Assembly (NCBI GenBank): GCA_020854215.1
Contig: JADZFY010000086.1
Coordinates: forward strand, 1 to 32,665
DNA: 32,665 nucleotides
Direction: 5' to 3'
Source of the DNA: Chitinophagaceae bacterium
GTDB taxonomy: Bacteria; Bacteroidota; Bacteroidia; Chitinophagales; Chitinophagaceae
The notes under the pieces are model-generated. The model did not search any database. It worked only from the letters and a program-made list of their open reading frames with translations, and was not told where the DNA came from. Positions 16,063 through 23,758 of this stretch are shown here, piece by piece (positions within the stretch are counted from its first letter, which is position 1; the number at the start of each line of letters is the position of its first letter). Position numbers and translations under genes: made by a program.

Positions 16063-17046
16063 TCAGGAATTTTGATGCTGCACGCAGTTTTCCTTCTCCA
16101 AAATATCTTTCAAAATCATGGTGGCGTGTACCCTCGAATTTTCGATGAACCAGCTATGGGTATCCATGCCGCCACAAACCACACCCGCTAAGTAGAGGTT
16201 TTTCATATTGGTCTCCATAGTTTCCGGATTATAGTCGGGACGTAATTTCTCATCTTCCGACAAATGGATACCCGTGTTTTGCAAAAAATCAAACTGTGGC
16301 TGATACCCTGTTGCAGCAATCACATAGTCGTTGGCAACGGTAACCAATCCCTCAGGCGTTTGTATATCCACGCGGTCGCTGTAAATTGCAGAAAGCGTAG
16401 AATTGAAATATGCTTTCACACTCCCCTCTGCAATTCTGTTCTCCATATCCGGTCGCACCCAATACTTCACTCTTTTTCCTACTTCACTTTCCCGGATAAC
16501 CATTGTCACTTCCGCTCCTTTTCGAAATGTTTCCAGCGCTGCATCCACCGCCGAGTTATTGGCCCCTACCACAACAACTTTTTGCATGGCATAAAAATGG
16601 GGTTCTTTATAATAGTGCGTCACTTTGGGCAAGTTTTCGCCTGGTATATTCATCATCACCGGACGATCATAAAACCCTGTGGCGAGCACCACATAACGGG
16701 CATGATAGCTGGTTTTGCTTGTCGTCACGTCATATCCATCTCCATTTCCGGTAATGGATTTCACCTCTTCCTGTAAATGTATATTCAACCGGTTAGAAAG
16801 GGTAACCCTGCGGTAATACTCCAATGCTTCATTTCGGGTAGGCTTAACCGATATAGACACAAATGGAATTCCGCCTATCTCCAATCGTTCAGATGTGGAG
16901 AAGAACGTCATATTATAGGGATAATGATAGAGAGAATTTACCAGACAGCCTTTTTCAAGAATACAATAAGTGAGGCCGGCTTTTTGCGCTTCCAGTGCGC
17001 ATGCCAGTCCGATTGGACCACCGCCAACAATAATAATATCAAACAT
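16063..17046 (-). CDS. ypdA: YpdA-family FAD/NAD(P)-dependent oxidoreductase (putative bacillithiol disulfide reductase)
   Basis: 327 residues. The N-terminal FAD loop is FDIIIVGGGPIGLACALEAQKAG (GxGxxG at 8-13). The NAD(P) loop is VVVVGANNSAVDAALET (157-173), and ATGYQPQFDFL plus NLYLAGVVCGGMDTHSWFIENSR close the FAD site. This matches the YpdA family (TIGR04018), proposed to reduce bacillithiol disulfide with NADPH. Firmicute members have, from memory, GGGPCG with a functional Cys14; here the place is Ile12 and the nearest Cys is residue 16. There is also no CxxC pair of the thioredoxin-reductase type. A bacilliredoxin gene occurs at 27794-28210. The gene is convergent with queE and divergent in context from DUF1599. 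Confidence 0.85.
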   Translation of the reverse strand: MFDIIIVGGGPIGLACALEAQKAGLTYCILEKGCLVNSLYHYPYNMTFFSTSERLEIGGIPFVSISVKPTRNEALEYYRRVTLSNRLNIHLQEEVKSITGNGDGYDVTTSKTSYHARYVVLATGFYDRPVMMNIPGENLPKVTHYYKEPHFYAMQKVVVVGANNSAVDAALETFRKGAEVTMVIRESEVGKRVKYWVRPDMENRIAEGSVKAYFNSTLSAIYSDRVDIQTPEGLVTVANDYVIAATGYQPQFDFLQNTGIHLSEDEKLRPDYNPETMETNMKNLYLAGVVCGGMDTHSWFIENSRVHATMILKDILEKENCVQHQNS

Positions 17047-17092
17047 GCAAATAAAAAGATTTAAAAACCACTTCGATGCAGGTAATATACTG

Positions 17093-17100
17093 CAAAGGTA
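17093..17100 (-). promoter_or_regulatory. -7 box (TACCTTTG) of ypdA
   Basis: The minus strand reads TACCTTTG, 46 bases before the ATG at 17046. A clear -33 TTG at the right distance is not seen. Confidence 0.45.
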
Positions 17101-17144
17101 GGAACTGATCCCGAATTGGGTTTGTTCGGCAATTCACGTTCACC

Positions 17145-17699
17145 TCAGTTACGAACACCGTGTTTGCCCTCATTGATAAGAATTAACGCGAATACCGCAT
17201 AGTTAACCATATCGTAATAATTGGCGTCAATACCTTCACTGATAAGGGTTTGTCCTTTGTTGGCAATAATTTGTTTAATGCGCAATAACTTGGACAAAAT
17301 GAGATCGGTGAAACTCTCCTGGCTCATATCCCGCCAGGCTTCTCCATAATCGTGGTTCTTATTCTCCATAAGAGCCTTTGCATTGGCAATCATCTTATCG
17401 TAAAGATGCTGCACCCGGGCAATCTCCATATCTTCTGCTTCATCGGCCTTCAGTTCCATTTGAATAAGCCCGATAATAGCATAGTTCAGGATACCGCTGA
17501 ACTCAGAGGCAATGTCATCATCAACTTTTTGGGAACCTGTTTCCTGGATAGTGCGGATTCTTTTTGCTTTAATATAAATCTGGTCAACTATTGAAATGGT
17601 TCTTAACACGCGCCACGATGTACCGTAGTCGGCAGTTTTCTTCAAAAAAATATCTCTGCACTGTTTAACCGCGGCATCGTATTGTTGAAGGGTAGTCAT
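17145..17699 (-). CDS. DUF1599 protein with internally duplicated domain
   Basis: 184 residues, soluble and mostly helical. Two halves repeat the same pattern. The first has KKTADYGTSWRVLRTISIVDQIYIKAKRI (about 20-48), then FSGILNYAIIGLIQME. The second has ENKNHDYGEAWRDMSQESFTDLILSKLLRI (about 112-141), then YYDMVNYAVFALILI. DYG-x-x-WR recurs 93 residues apart, as does the NYA helix. DUF1599 (PF07659, nucleotide modification associated domain) is common in Bacteroidota; the fold recalls MazG/dUTPase-like helical enzymes, but no activity is established. It is divergent from folP, with a 79-base gap. Confidence 0.85.
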   Translation of the reverse strand: MTTLQQYDAAVKQCRDIFLKKTADYGTSWRVLRTISIVDQIYIKAKRIRTIQETGSQKVDDDIASEFSGILNYAIIGLIQMELKADEAEDMEIARVQHLYDKMIANAKALMENKNHDYGEAWRDMSQESFTDLILSKLLRIKQIIANKGQTLISEGIDANYYDMVNYAVFALILINEGKHGVRN

Positions 17700-17730
17700 T
17701 GTACAACTGCTTATTTAATATGGGATAGCC

Positions 17731-17738
17731 TATTTTTG
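17731..17738 (+). promoter_or_regulatory. Possible -7 box (TATTTTTG) of folP
   Basis: TATTTTTG fits TAnnTTTG and lies 40 bases before the folP ATG. No matching -33 element was found. Confidence 0.35.
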
Positions 17739-17778
17739 TTTTCTCAGTGAAATTTCAAAAATAAGCCGAAAACAAATA

Positions 17779-18609
17779 ATGTACACATTAAACTGTAAGG
17801 GTCGCCTGCTGACTATTGACCAGCCCTGGATAATGGGTATTATCAATGTTACCCCTGACTCCTTTTTTAAGGGAAGCCGAAAACAGACCTCTGATGATGT
17901 GATGCAGCTTGCAGAAACGATGATAGCAGAAGGCGCCCATATTTTAGATATAGGAGGGCAAAGTACGCGGCCAGGCAGTACACGCATTTCGGTACAGGAA
18001 GAAACCGACAGAACAGTGCCATGCATTGAGCGCATCCTTCAGCATTTTCCGGATACCCTTATTTCCATTGATACCTTTTCTGCGGAAGTTGCCCAAACGG
18101 CAGTTAATGCCGGAGCAGCGATTGTAAATGACATTAGTAGCGGCGATATGGACGAGCGAATGATTTCCACTGTTGCTGCCCTTCATACGCCCTATATATG
18201 CATGCACATGCAGGGTACTCCGCAAAACATGCAAGATAATCCGCAGTATGAAAATGTATCCCTGACTGTGCTGGATTATCTGTCCCGCAAGACCGCGCAA
18301 TGCCAACAGGCAGGTATCAACGATATTATTGTTGACCCCGGCTTTGGCTTTGGCAAAACCATTGCCCATAATTTTTCTCTGCTCAAATCATTGCCTGCAC
18401 TACGAATCATTAACCGCCCGGTAATGGTTGGACTTTCGCGTAAGTCTGCCATTTATAAAACCCTGGGTATAACGGCTGAGGAAGCCCTGAATGGCACCAC
18501 CGCCTTGCATACGATAGCGTTAATGAACGGAGCCGATATACTGCGTACCCATGACGTGAAAGCAGCAAAAGAAGCCATAACGCTATTTACGGCGTACAAA
18601 ATTTCCTGA
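17779..18609 (+). CDS. folP: Dihydropteroate synthase
   Basis: 276 residues. It condenses 6-hydroxymethyl-dihydropterin pyrophosphate with p-aminobenzoate to dihydropteroate, the folate step blocked by sulfonamides. All family motifs are present: MGIINVTPDSF (19-29), DIGGQSTRPGS (57-67), SIDTF (96-100), VNDISS (116-121), CMHMQGTP (141-148), DPGFGFGKT (186-194), GLSRKS (218-223, pABA/pterin lysine) and RTHDV (256-260). It looks intact. It starts 79 bases from the divergent DUF1599 gene, apparently as a single-gene transcript. Confidence 0.97.
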   Translation: MYTLNCKGRLLTIDQPWIMGIINVTPDSFFKGSRKQTSDDVMQLAETMIAEGAHILDIGGQSTRPGSTRISVQEETDRTVPCIERILQHFPDTLISIDTFSAEVAQTAVNAGAAIVNDISSGDMDERMISTVAALHTPYICMHMQGTPQNMQDNPQYENVSLTVLDYLSRKTAQCQQAGINDIIVDPGFGFGKTIAHNFSLLKSLPALRIINRPVMVGLSRKSAIYKTLGITAEEALNGTTALHTIALMNGADILRTHDVKAAKEAITLFTAYKIS

Positions 18610-18643
18610 TTTTATTTTCGACCACGGGCTTCTGAGCATCTAA

Positions 18644-18772
18644 TGTTCGGGTAGTCAAAATACAGCAGCTGCGGAAGAAGCTATTGCCCGTGAATTTTCA
18701 TCGTTGTTTTGCAATACCGGTCATTTGTTGCCCATGGAATTCAAATATAAAAACGGACAGCTACCAAAGTAA
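18644..18772 (+). pseudogene. Possible remnant of a small lipoprotein gene
   Basis: An open stretch of 42 codons reads CSGSQNTAAAEEAIAREF and continues through FCNTGHLLPMEFKYKNG to a TAA at 18770. The composition looks like protein, and its first residue (Cys, then SGS) recalls a mature lipoprotein. But the codon just before is a stop (TAA, 18641-18643), and there is no start codon or signal peptide in frame. The stop codon lies in the loop of the hairpin at 18751-18783. It may be a decayed gene or chance; no homologue is recognised. Confidence 0.25.
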
Positions 18773-18783
18773 ACTGTCCGTTT
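18745..18783 (-). terminator. Intrinsic terminator after the FKBP gene
   Basis: A perfect 10-bp stem, 18751-18760 with 18774-18783, has an inner 3-bp stem in its loop. On the minus strand it runs into TTTTTATA. It lies about 100 bases past the FKBP stop; it may also slow folP transcripts from the other side. Confidence 0.75.
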
Positions 18784-18885
18784 GAAACTACTTGTTAGGG
18801 AATGACCATGCAAATAATAAAAACCTGTCATTACCTCTTGCTGTAACGTAACACTTTCACGCCAGCCTATTTATCTCCTTTTGAT

Positions 18886-19839
18886 CTATTTTTTTGGAGG
18901 TGCTGCAGGCACTACCGGAGCCGGTTGAGGCGCAGCTGCATCCTTAACATCCAACACTTCTATCTCAAACATGAGATTCGTATTCGGTTTAATTTTCCCT
19001 GACCCCTGTGAGCCATACGCCAACACAGAAGGTATGAATAACCTGCCTTTAGCACCTTTGCCCAAGAGCTTTAAGCCATCATCAAACCCTTTGATGGCAC
19101 CGCCGGCACCCAGGGTAAGCGTAAAAGGCTCGGTGTGGTGAAATGAAGTATCCACATTGCTGTCGAAAGCCTCACCGTTCAAAAACCTACCGGTGTACTT
19201 CACCGAAATGCTTTGTCCGTCTTTTGCCGGCTCGCCTCCTGCCTGTTGAATTTCAACGTAGGTTCCTTCTGCCGTTTTGGTGGCGTTTATTTTATTGGCA
19301 GCAATATACTCCTGCAAAATCTTATCATCCTTAGCCTTCTGGGCAATAGCATGAATAGAATCCTGTTCGCGGAATTTTTGAACCTCTTTCGCAAAATCTG
19401 CCTGGGCGCTGTCTGCCTTCAGGATGTCCAGCACTTTAAAAGTGGTGGTAAGGTATTCGCCTTTTTTGAAGCCGGGAGGCATCATCGTCATTCCTCCTTT
19501 AAACACACTATCGGTTAAAATACGGGTTACAATACTATCTCCTTTTCTTACCTGCTTAAAAATGCCAAAGTATTCGGCTGGGAGCTGCGTACTGTCTACC
19601 GGTTGGTACTGTGGTGGCTGGCTGTAGGTATTTTTCATCATGGAGTCCTTGTACAACTGGGAAAAATGGAACTTCATGACATCGCCGTAACCAATTGGGC
19701 TTCCTTTTCCACTGCTGATAATCTTGTATTCCATCCCACTCTTCGTTGTGGTGTACGGGGTATTACCGCAGGAACTGATGGTGAGAACCAGCGCCGCCAT
19801 GGATCCGATCCAGGTTATTTTCTTCATATTCTTAATCAT
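18886..19839 (-). CDS. FKBP-type peptidyl-prolyl isomerase lipoprotein
   Basis: 317 residues. The signal peptide ends in a lipobox with Cys24 (LTISSC), so it is lipidated and exported. Residues about 30-138 look like a degenerate FKBP-like domain (GSPIGYGDVMKFHFS, MPPGFKKGEYLTTTFKVLDI). A helical linker (139-185) follows, then a canonical FKBP domain (205-297): ISVKYTGRFLNGEAFDSN, GFDDGLKLLGKGAKGRLFIPSVLAYG and NLMFEIEVLDV. The tail is Ala/Pro/Lys-rich. It should assist folding of envelope proteins. The start is firm: its ATG overlaps the upstream nrnA-like stop codon as ATGA (19839-19836), implying coupled translation. The hairpin at 18751-18783 ends the transcript. Confidence 0.92.
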   Translation of the reverse strand: MIKNMKKITWIGSMAALVLTISSCGNTPYTTTKSGMEYKIISSGKGSPIGYGDVMKFHFSQLYKDSMMKNTYSQPPQYQPVDSTQLPAEYFGIFKQVRKGDSIVTRILTDSVFKGGMTMMPPGFKKGEYLTTTFKVLDILKADSAQADFAKEVQKFREQDSIHAIAQKAKDDKILQEYIAANKINATKTAEGTYVEIQQAGGEPAKDGQSISVKYTGRFLNGEAFDSNVDTSFHHTEPFTLTLGAGGAIKGFDDGLKLLGKGAKGRLFIPSVLAYGSQGSGKIKPNTNLMFEIEVLDVKDAAAPQPAPVVPAAPPKK

Positions 19840-20843
19840 TGTAATTGTGATGCGTTTTCTTTTATCGCTTTTTTAAATAATTGAACTGTTGTGCGGAGCG
19901 AGTCAGCGCTTCGTCCCCCGGAGGCGTTAAAATGCCCGCCACCGTTAAAATATTTTCGGGCAAAGCTGTTAACATCCACATTGCCCTTACTCCGAAATGA
20001 CCACTTTCTTTCTTCGTCACGGTCTATTACCAAACCAGCCAGCTTTATCCCCTGAATGGATAACGGATAATTGACTATACCTTCCGTATCGCCGGTTTTA
20101 ATATTGAACTTCAGTAAATCCTCTTTGGGTATAGCAATCAAAGCGGAGTTGTACTCATAAAAAATCTCCATCCGGTTTAATAATACATGACCAATAAACC
20201 TCAACCGGTCTTCGAGGAAATTATCATACAGGTTTTCATGAACGATGGAATGATTCAATCCCTTCCGTTTTAGATCAGCCACCATCTCATGTACGTCTGG
20301 TGATGTTGCCGGAAAACGGAATGATCCCGTATCTCCTATAACACCGGCATAGAGGCAGGCAGCCACATCAGCACTGATTAGTGCGTCATTTCCTGATTCC
20401 TTAATAAAGTCATACACCATTTCGGCAGTGGAACTCTTGGAGGTAAGGCTGATGCCATAATCAAAAGACTCGGATTCAGGTTGCTCGTGATGGTCAATCA
20501 GAATCTTAATACAGGAAAGCGCCTTTAGCTTATCCGCCATGTGTTTGGTTCGGTAAAGCGCATTAAAATCAAGACAAAACAACCATTCGGCCTCATCCAG
20601 GGCTGCATTACCCTTTTCACGTGCCGATTCATAGTCTATCACCTTTTTTGCACCCGGCATCCACTTCAAAAAGTCGGGCCAGTTAGTGGGCGAAACTACC
20701 TGAACCGAATGTCCCATCCTGGTTAAAACATTGGCCAAGGCCAATGAAGCACCCAACGCGTCAGGGTCGGGTTTCTGATGCATAGTAACAACTACTTTAT
20801 GCGGACTATGCAATAATGGATAAAACTCCTGGATGGATTTCAT
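19836..20843 (-). CDS. DHH-family phosphoesterase (NrnA-like oligoribonuclease / pAp phosphatase)
   Basis: 335 residues from the ATG at 20843; a TTG four codons upstream is also in frame but less likely. Family marks: TMHQKPDPDALGASLAL (about 20-36; the His-x-x-x-Asp-x-Asp metal site), LFCLDFN (88-94), LIDHHEQ (115-121), GVIGDTGSFRF (167-177) and the DHHA1 motif FNGGGHFNASGG near the C-terminus. NrnA-type enzymes degrade very short RNAs and dephosphorylate pAp in the cytoplasm; c-di-nucleotide cleavage is an alternative within the superfamily. It is the first gene of a two-gene operon with the FKBP lipoprotein. Confidence 0.9.
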   Translation of the reverse strand: MKSIQEFYPLLHSPHKVVVTMHQKPDPDALGASLALANVLTRMGHSVQVVSPTNWPDFLKWMPGAKKVIDYESAREKGNAALDEAEWLFCLDFNALYRTKHMADKLKALSCIKILIDHHEQPESESFDYGISLTSKSSTAEMVYDFIKESGNDALISADVAACLYAGVIGDTGSFRFPATSPDVHEMVADLKRKGLNHSIVHENLYDNFLEDRLRFIGHVLLNRMEIFYEYNSALIAIPKEDLLKFNIKTGDTEGIVNYPLSIQGIKLAGLVIDRDEERKWSFRSKGNVDVNSFARKYFNGGGHFNASGGRSADSLRTTVQLFKKAIKENASQLQ

Positions 20844-20958
20844 ACAAAGCCGCAAAAATCATTTATAATATGCATTCAGTCAAATCTTTTTTCATGCAAT
20901 CCTTCACCAATTTAACAAATGTTGCAGGGTAGATTCCGCATCGAACTTCCTAAACCTT

Positions 20959-20966
20959 TACCTTTG
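20959..20966 (+). promoter_or_regulatory. -7 box (TACCTTTG) of ndk
   Basis: TACCTTTG lies 18 bases before the ATG, and AAAGGA just upstream of the start may act as a weak ribosome site. A -33 TTG at the right spacing is not obvious. Confidence 0.5.
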
Positions 20967-20984
20967 CTGCCCTAAAGGAAAAAT

Positions 20985-21401
20985 ATGAGTAATACTACGT
21001 TCACGATGATCAAGCCGGATGCGTTTGCCAACGGGCATTCCGGTGCTATTCTGGATAAAATCATTAAAGCCGGATTCCGGATAACTGCATTAAAACTAAC
21101 CTCCCTTTCGGCTGAGAAAGCGGGAGCGTTTTATGCCATTCATAAAGAACGCCCGTTTTACGGTGAGCTGGTGAGTTTTATGAGCAGCGGACCCCTTATC
21201 GCAGCTATTCTGGAAAAAGAAAATGCGGTTGAGGATTTTCGTAAGCTGATAGGTGCAACCGATCCTGCAAAGGCAGATGCCGGTACCATTCGTAAACTGT
21301 TTGCAGAAAACGTAGGTAGAAATGCCATCCACGGAAGCGACAGCAATGAAAACGCACAGATTGAAGGCAGCTTTTTCTTTAGCGCGCTTGAAAAATTATA
21401 A
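20985..21401 (+). CDS. ndk: Nucleoside diphosphate kinase
   Basis: 138 residues, the normal length. It transfers the gamma phosphate of ATP to NDPs through a phospho-histidine. [19 protein letters not shown] (6-24) is the conserved start. The active-site His116 lies in [15 protein letters not shown], and [17 protein letters not shown] (54-70) covers the nucleotide-binding loop. It is a single gene with its own -7 box, convergent with the UbiD gene, with a 183-base gap carrying a terminator. Confidence 0.97.
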   Translation: MSNTTFTMIKPDAFANGHSGAILDKIIKAGFRITALKLTSLSAEKAGAFYAIHKERPFYGELVSFMSSGPLIAAILEKENAVEDFRKLIGATDPAKADAGTIRKLFAENVGRNAIHGSDSNENAQIEGSFFFSALEKL

Positions 21402-21477
21402 ACAGAAGTATCGGCCAAACTGTTATTACCGGGTAAAATGCCCAATAAATTTTGTTGTTTTCAAGGTTTTTTTTTAG

Positions 21478-21571
21478 TTTGGCATAATCTTAGATATATC
21501 AATTATATCTTTCTCAAGGGTTTAGGGTTGAAACTAAAGGGGGCTCATTTCTATGAGCCTCAATTTTTTTT
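21478..21571 (+). ncRNA. Candidate small RNA between ndk and ubiD
   Basis: TTTGGCATAATCTTAGATA at 21478-21496 partly resembles a sigma-54 promoter: GG at 21481-21482 and a G at 21493 have the right 10-base spacing, but the -12 GC is GA. Downstream is a weak hairpin (TTTAG and CTAAA, about 21521-21538), then a strong terminator. This would give a transcript of roughly 65 bases. It may equally be the 3' end of the ndk mRNA. Confidence 0.25.
21541..21571 (+). terminator. Intrinsic terminator downstream of ndk
   Basis: A perfect 7-bp stem (GGCTCAT 21542-21548, ATGAGCC 21553-21559) with loop TTCT, then TCAA and eight T (21564-21571). It works on the plus strand, 140 bases past ndk. Confidence 0.85.
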
Positions 21572-21584
21572 AGACCATAATTGG

Positions 21585-23516
21585 CTAATTATCTTCTACA
21601 ACCGCTTCATTTCCGTACATCTGATTTTTATACTGCAACGAAGGAGAAGCAATCCACGTACCTATACCTAACATGTCCCATTTTTTGTCAACCGCCTCAA
21701 TGGTGGCATCATCGGCTACGATAATATTGGGCCAGTCTCTCTCAAAGCCATCCCATTCTTTTGTTTTTCTCGTACCATCCAGTCCTAAACAGGCAAATGT
21801 CGTTTTTGCCGTACCTGTGTTAACCTGTTCAAACAACATCTGGTCTCTTTTAGGATCAAGGTTATTGCAGAACCGCCAAAGGGCTACGGGCAAATTATCC
21901 GGGTCAACATTGTACTCCACATACAAGATCAGCTTCACCTGTTCAACATTGGGCACGGAAGTACAGATTTGTCCATGCAGTTCCTGAATGTGCCCGGATT
22001 TATGCTTTTTCACCGCGATAATCAAACAGGGAATAGCCTGTTCGGGTAAACTCAGGTTTATCCGTGCAATTTCGGGAAACCGGCCTGTAAAGTCTCCTTC
22101 ATTCAGCTTCGGCAAGGTATTGGCGGGTTGGTATTGAACGCCTGTTTCTTCTTCAAATTTTCGCGTACCGTCAATACACATCTTACCTCCAAAACCCATT
22201 TTGCTGCAACTGTGATCAAGTACATCCATCGGACCGGTAGCAAAAAACACGTCTCTGGACACATCCAAATTCTTAAAAACGGTCTGTGCCAAATCTTTAT
22301 AATTCTGAATATTGGCCGTTTCATCTGCAATAACCAATATTTTATTGAACATCATTTGACCGGCACCCCACATGGCATACATCACTTTTTGCCCCTGTCC
22401 GGCAAACTCCTTCCTGATTTTAGCGATTACAAGATTGTGAAATACACCCTCCACCGGCATTTCCATATCCATGATTTCCGGAACCATGGTCATCTTAATG
22501 GGAGCTAAAAAAATTCTTTCGGTGGCTTTACCCAGCCATGCATCTTCCTGCGGCGGAATACCCACAATAGTAGCCGGGTACACCGGACTTTTTTTATGGG
22601 TGATACAGGTTACGTGAAACCGGGGATACCAATCCGGAAGTGAATAGTAACCCGTGTGGTCGCCGAAAGGGCCTTCCCATATCAAGTCCCCGGTTGGATC
22701 TACATAGCCCTCAATGATAAAATCCGCATCTGCCGGCACTTCCAGTTCAGGTTGGGTAATGCATTTCACCAGCTCCACTTTTTTCTTTCGTAAAAATCCG
22801 GCCAGCATATACTCATCCACGTTTTCGGGCAGCGGTGCAGTAGCGGAGTAGGCATATACCGGATCGCCGCCGAGTGCAACGGCAACGGGCATACGCTTTC
22901 CCAATTTTTTATATCCGTTGAAATGCTTTGCCGAAACCTTATGCTTATGCCAATGCATGCCGGTAAGGGTTGGACCAAATACCTGCATGCGATACATACC
23001 CACATTCCTAATTCCCGTTTCCACATCCTTGGTATGGATAACGGGCAGGGTTATAAACGGACCGCCATCCTTGGGCCAACAGGTAATTACGGGCAACTTT
23101 CGCAAATCAGGTGTTTCCATCACCACCTGCTGACAGGCGCCCCGTCCGCTTTTCACTTTCGGCATCCACGAAGCGAACTGACTGAGTTGAGGCAGCAGAT
23201 TGAGTTTATCAATAATACTTTCTTTGGGTTTAGTGAGCAGCTTAAATAAACGCTCAATTTCTGTAGCAATATCATCAAGGTGATTTACACCGAGCGCCAT
23301 ACACATTCTTTTCTCGCTTCCATAGGCGTTCATCAGCACCGGAAAATCATAACCGGTATTCTCAAACAACAACGCCTTTCCACCGTTTCCACTCTTACTG
23401 ATGCGATCGGTAATTTCTGCCATTTCCAGCCGCGGATCAACGTAAGCCGTTATGCGTAATAATTCCCCTGCTCTTTCCAATGCATCTATAAATTCCTGCT
23501 GATTTCGATATGCCAT
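21585..23516 (-). CDS. UbiD-family decarboxylase (probable menaquinone-pathway type)
   Basis: 643 residues. UbiD enzymes use prenylated FMN to decarboxylate aromatic or unsaturated acids. Visible: the N-terminal ITAYVDPRLEMAEITDR domain, the prFMN site with RNVGMYRMQVFGPTLTGMHWHKHK (170-193), WEGPFGDHTGYYS (280-292, with the acidic catalytic region), THKKSPVYPATIVG, EGVFHNLVIAKI and DHSCSKMGFGGKMCIDGT. It is clearly longer than E. coli UbiD (about 500 residues), with an extended C-terminal third, as in menaquinone biosynthesis decarboxylases. A menaquinone role is likely for a Bacteroidota member but is not shown by the neighbours. No ubiX is visible nearby. Confidence 0.9.
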   Translation of the reverse strand: MAYRNQQEFIDALERAGELLRITAYVDPRLEMAEITDRISKSGNGGKALLFENTGYDFPVLMNAYGSEKRMCMALGVNHLDDIATEIERLFKLLTKPKESIIDKLNLLPQLSQFASWMPKVKSGRGACQQVVMETPDLRKLPVITCWPKDGGPFITLPVIHTKDVETGIRNVGMYRMQVFGPTLTGMHWHKHKVSAKHFNGYKKLGKRMPVAVALGGDPVYAYSATAPLPENVDEYMLAGFLRKKKVELVKCITQPELEVPADADFIIEGYVDPTGDLIWEGPFGDHTGYYSLPDWYPRFHVTCITHKKSPVYPATIVGIPPQEDAWLGKATERIFLAPIKMTMVPEIMDMEMPVEGVFHNLVIAKIRKEFAGQGQKVMYAMWGAGQMMFNKILVIADETANIQNYKDLAQTVFKNLDVSRDVFFATGPMDVLDHSCSKMGFGGKMCIDGTRKFEEETGVQYQPANTLPKLNEGDFTGRFPEIARINLSLPEQAIPCLIIAVKKHKSGHIQELHGQICTSVPNVEQVKLILYVEYNVDPDNLPVALWRFCNNLDPKRDQMLFEQVNTGTAKTTFACLGLDGTRKTKEWDGFERDWPNIIVADDATIEAVDKKWDMLGIGTWIASPSLQYKNQMYGNEAVVEDN

Positions 23517-23535
23517 CGTTGTGTAAATTTTGCTT

Positions 23536-23543
23536 CAAAGATA
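23536..23543 (-). promoter_or_regulatory. -7 box (TATCTTTG) of the UbiD gene
   Basis: The minus strand reads TATCTTTG, 19 bases before the ATG at 23516. A -33 TTG at the usual distance is not present. Confidence 0.45.
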
Positions 23544-23590
23544 AAGCACAAGGCGGCAATACGGCATGGCATTGCCATCCTTCTGAAATG

Positions 23591-23617
23591 AAAAAATCCC
23601 GCTGAGAACAGCAGGAT
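23591..23617 (-). terminator. Intrinsic terminator after the outer-membrane barrel gene
   Basis: On the minus strand a 9-bp stem (23609-23617 with 23596-23604, one G-T pair) and a 4-base loop are followed by TTTTTT (23596-23591). Confidence 0.75.
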
Positions 23618-23694
23618 CTAAAACCAAAACATGAGAAACTAACGTATTGAATAATTTGAAATTTCAGATTTTTTACCCTGTACAGGTTTGGAAT

Positions 23695-23750
23695 TTCGAA
23701 TTTGGGACTTCGAATTTGCGATTTGGAATTTGAGACTTCGAATTTGGAGT
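23695..23750. repeat. Four tandem 14-bp repeats
   Basis: Units begin at 23695, 23709, 23723 and 23737, with core TTCGAATTTG followed by four variable bases; the third has TTGGAATTTG. They lie between the barrel gene's stop (23759) and its terminator. Confidence 0.75.
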
Positions 23751-23758
23751 TCCCCCAC

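Noticed and set aside
21438..21671. 77-codon plus-strand frame after ndk
   Set aside because: It runs through the terminator at 21541-21571 and into the UbiD gene on the other strand; composition is Phe/Leu/Arg noise.
23695..23750. Tandem repeats considered as a CRISPR array
   Set aside because: Units are 14 bp with only four variable bases between cores and no cas genes nearby; there is no room for spacers.
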